Shown here piece by piece: positions 62,311-64,000 of a stretch of DNA of 64,000 nucleotides. This DNA comes from Chamaesiphon minutus PCC 6605 (GTDB taxonomy: Bacteria; Cyanobacteriota; Cyanobacteriia; Cyanobacteriales; Chamaesiphonaceae), in contig NC_019697.1 in NCBI RefSeq assembly GCF_000317145.1, forward strand, positions 1,674,001 to 1,738,000, read 5' to 3'. The position numbers were made by a program, and so were the translations under genes. The notes under the pieces were generated by a model. That model was not told where the DNA came from, did not search any database, and saw only the letters and a list, made by a program, of their open reading frames with translations. The number at the start of each line of letters is the position of its first letter. Positions within the stretch are counted from its first letter, which is position 1.

Positions 62311-63705
62311 TTAGGGATTTTTTTCTACCAGTAATTTAGCCGCCGTCCAAGCATTCCAAGAACCAGGAACATTGACTACTTTCTCAAAGCCATGTTTTTG
62401 TAACAAACTGGCAGCAATTGAAGCGCGATAACCACTGCCACAGTAAGTTGCAATAGTTTGATTTTTGTCTAACTCATCTAGATGTTCTTCTAAATGCGGG
62501 ACGTAGATGTGTTTAGCACCAGGCACGTTACCGTTTTTAAACTCATCTTCCCCACGTACATCTAGCACCGTCACATCAGGATTATCTTTCTGCTGGTTTA
62601 ACTCCTGCACAGTCCATTCACCAAGATGCTTCAAAGGCTTGCCTGCATCCTGCCAACTTGTCATGCCATCGTGAAGATACCCCACAATATTGTCATAGCC
62701 AATTCGGAATAACTGCTGGGAAGCTAAACTCACACCGCGTTCACTTTCTAGCACCATTAAAATTTTCTTTTCTGGGTCAATCATCCAACCTATCCAGTTA
62801 GGAAATTCTGGACGCAAAGCGATGTTAATTGCGCCTGGTATATGTCCGCCACCAAAGGCAAGAATAGAGCGGGTATCAATAACTACTGTATTTTCATCTT
62901 GCATCAACTGTTGAAATTCTTGAGGTGACAATGGCGGTAAAATCGGTACATCACCTAATACTTTTGCCCCTTTAGCATTGACCTTTTTTAGACGTGGGTA
63001 GTGTGTAGGTGGTTCTGGCATTCCACCTAATACCCATTCGACAAATTCTGCTTCGGTACGCTGTTTAAATACTGGGCTAAAAATTCTTTCATTACCAATG
63101 GTACTTTGTCGGCGATCTCCGATTGATTTACCACATGATGAACCTGCACCGTGACAAGGATAAATTTCTAGGCGATCGCCCAACGGTACGAGTTTATCGA
63201 ACAATGAATGATAGAGTTGTGCCGCTAGTTTCTTTTCCGTTCCCCCGCCTAGTAAATCCGGTCTTCCCACATCCAAGTTAAACAAAAAATCACCAGTAAA
63301 TATGGCAAATGGTTCCTTACCTTGTTTCGCGTCAAAAATTAGCAGCGAGATGTGTTCTGGGGTATGCCCAGGGGTATGTAGTGCGCGAAGGGTAACGTTA
63401 CCAATTTTTAATTCATCGCCCTCATTTAGCTGATGTAAATCAAATTGATAGTCATCACTTTTACCACCATATATCGGCGCATTTGTTCTCGCTTGTAGTT
63501 CGTGTGAACCCGAAACAAAATCCGCATGAATGTGAGTCTCGATAATGTGGGTAATTCTTACACCTATTTCTCTGGCTCTTTGGATATAAATATCTACATC
63601 GCGGCGGGGGTCAAGCACTGCTACTACGCCTGCTTTATCGTCACCAATCAGATAGGATAAGTGGGCTAATCCTTCAACATTTATTTGCTCTAAAACTAAT
63701 GCCAT
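62311..63705 (-). CDS. MBL-fold hydrolase fused to two rhodanese domains (CstB-like)
   Basis: 464 residues from ATG 63705, chosen because GGAGG lies 7 bases upstream. N-terminal MBL domain: ETHIHADFVSGS, HTPGHTPEHISLL, FTGDFLFNLDVGRPDLLG, YPCHGAGSSCGK. Then a first rhodanese domain lacking the active-site Cys (LMVLESERGVSLASQQLFRI where CRSG would be) and a second with TIATYCGSGYRASIAASLLQ (catalytic Cys). In CstB-like persulfide dioxygenase-rhodaneses a rhodanese domain passes sulfur to form thiosulfate. Intact. Confidence 0.9.
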   Translation of the reverse strand: MALVLEQINVEGLAHLSYLIGDDKAGVVAVLDPRRDVDIYIQRAREIGVRITHIIETHIHADFVSGSHELQARTNAPIYGGKSDDYQFDLHQLNEGDELKIGNVTLRALHTPGHTPEHISLLIFDAKQGKEPFAIFTGDFLFNLDVGRPDLLGGGTEKKLAAQLYHSLFDKLVPLGDRLEIYPCHGAGSSCGKSIGDRRQSTIGNERIFSPVFKQRTEAEFVEWVLGGMPEPPTHYPRLKKVNAKGAKVLGDVPILPPLSPQEFQQLMQDENTVVIDTRSILAFGGGHIPGAINIALRPEFPNWIGWMIDPEKKILMVLESERGVSLASQQLFRIGYDNIVGYLHDGMTSWQDAGKPLKHLGEWTVQELNQQKDNPDVTVLDVRGEDEFKNGNVPGAKHIYVPHLEEHLDELDKNQTIATYCGSGYRASIAASLLQKHGFEKVVNVPGSWNAWTAAKLLVEKNP

Positions 63706-63804
63706 CGTGATTCCTCCATACAACAGTAATCTATCCCAGGAAAGTCAGGCGATCGTCAAAAATATTTATGTCCGAACCTGACTTTATTAAGTAGTCGAAA
63801 AAAC

Positions 63805-64000
63805 TTAAACTTTTTTTGAGTGCTTAGAGACGTAACTCTCTAAAAATTGCTTCATCTGTGGTTGAGAATCACAGTCAAAGCCAGCTTCAGTTGCTTTCTC
63901 AAACATTTGCTCTGGTGTCATACCTTGTCGCGTTGCCACGTTCATAAATGCCATTGCACCTGCACGCATCGAACTCGCGCAATGAATCAGAGCGGGTTTT
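63805..64000 (-). CDS. BLH-type phosphatase/rhodanese-like protein (N-terminus off window)
   Basis: Only the C-terminal 64 residues are in the window, ending at TAA 63805: PALIHCASSMRAGAMAFMNV, ATRQGMTPEQMFEKATEAGF, then SQPQMKQFLESYVSKHSKK. The HCASSMR loop resembles the beta-lactamase hydrolase-like (BLH) phosphatase active site (C-x4-R; commonly CRSGTR), in which the Gly is replaced by Ser here. It is found beside ETHE1/rhodanese operons. It is separated from the MBL-rhodanese start by about 100 bases. The start is outside the window. Confidence 0.75.
   Translation of the reverse strand, partial: KPALIHCASSMRAGAMAFMNVATRQGMTPEQMFEKATEAGFDCDSQPQMKQFLESYVSKHSKKV

Noticed and set aside
1-64000. 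tRNA or rRNA genes
   Set aside because: No cloverleaf-like or rRNA-like sequence was recognised by eye on either strand.

Overview
The window looks like part of a large conjugative plasmid, or plasmid-derived island, of a filamentous or unicellular cyanobacterium. The grounds are an ictB-type gene, cyanobacterial group II introns, very frequent GATCGATC/GCGATCGC words, and plasmid-style replication and partition genes. The species is not identified from sequence alone.

Layout. (1) 1-15228, minus strand: a type IV secretion operon read right to left: VirB2-like pilin, VirB3-like, VirB4 ATPase, VirB5/TrbJ-like, VirB6/TrbL-like, VirB8-like, VirB10, several secreted or membrane accessory proteins, and a VirD4/TraD coupling protein that runs off the left edge. 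The VirB8-like gene is cut by an IS4-like element with a 9-bp target duplication. (2) 15602-17368: an alpha/beta hydrolase facing an AraC-type regulator. (3) 17924-24601: plasmid maintenance, with a primase-polymerase-like putative replication protein, ParA, ParB, three copies of a 20-bp palindrome flanking parA (candidate parS or operator), and an HNH endonuclease. (4) 24705-36368: flavin reductase-like protein, RecD2 helicase, a DHH phosphoesterase gene split at codon 5 by an antisense group II intron that itself contains a second group II intron, a small HTH protein, and topoisomerase I.

(5) 36523-55000: accessory region. It holds an IS, two convergent unknown genes punctuated by three copies of a 40-44 bp inverted repeat, and a Mu-like transposition operon (minus strand, 47329 to 40589; MuA-like transposase, MuB-like ATPase and small co-operonic genes) whose MuA gene is split by an IS630 element. 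It continues with an LRR protein, a tyrosine recombinase, a 3' fragment of a third group II intron, another IS, a PrlF-YhaV toxin-antitoxin pair, a PD-(D/E)XK protein, a second tyrosine recombinase and a near-perfect 56-bp palindrome. (6) 55000-64000: a mosaic of IS and ACR3 arsenite-pump remnants, a MITE-like element, ictB, a decayed histidine kinase split by an IS4-type element, and a sulfide/persulfide detoxification operon (TauE-like exporter, rhodanese, ETHE1-like dioxygenase, MBL-rhodanese fusion, and a BLH-type phosphatase cut by the right edge).

The strongest structural results are four IS insertions with exact target duplications (7888-9372, 36523-37947, 50498-51993, 58350-59617), one IS630 with a TA duplication, and the nested group II introns. 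For virB8, the MuA gene, the DHH gene, the inner intron-interrupted RT and the histidine kinase, in-silico removal of the insertion restores a continuous reading frame across the insertion point. The kinase still carries other frameshifts.
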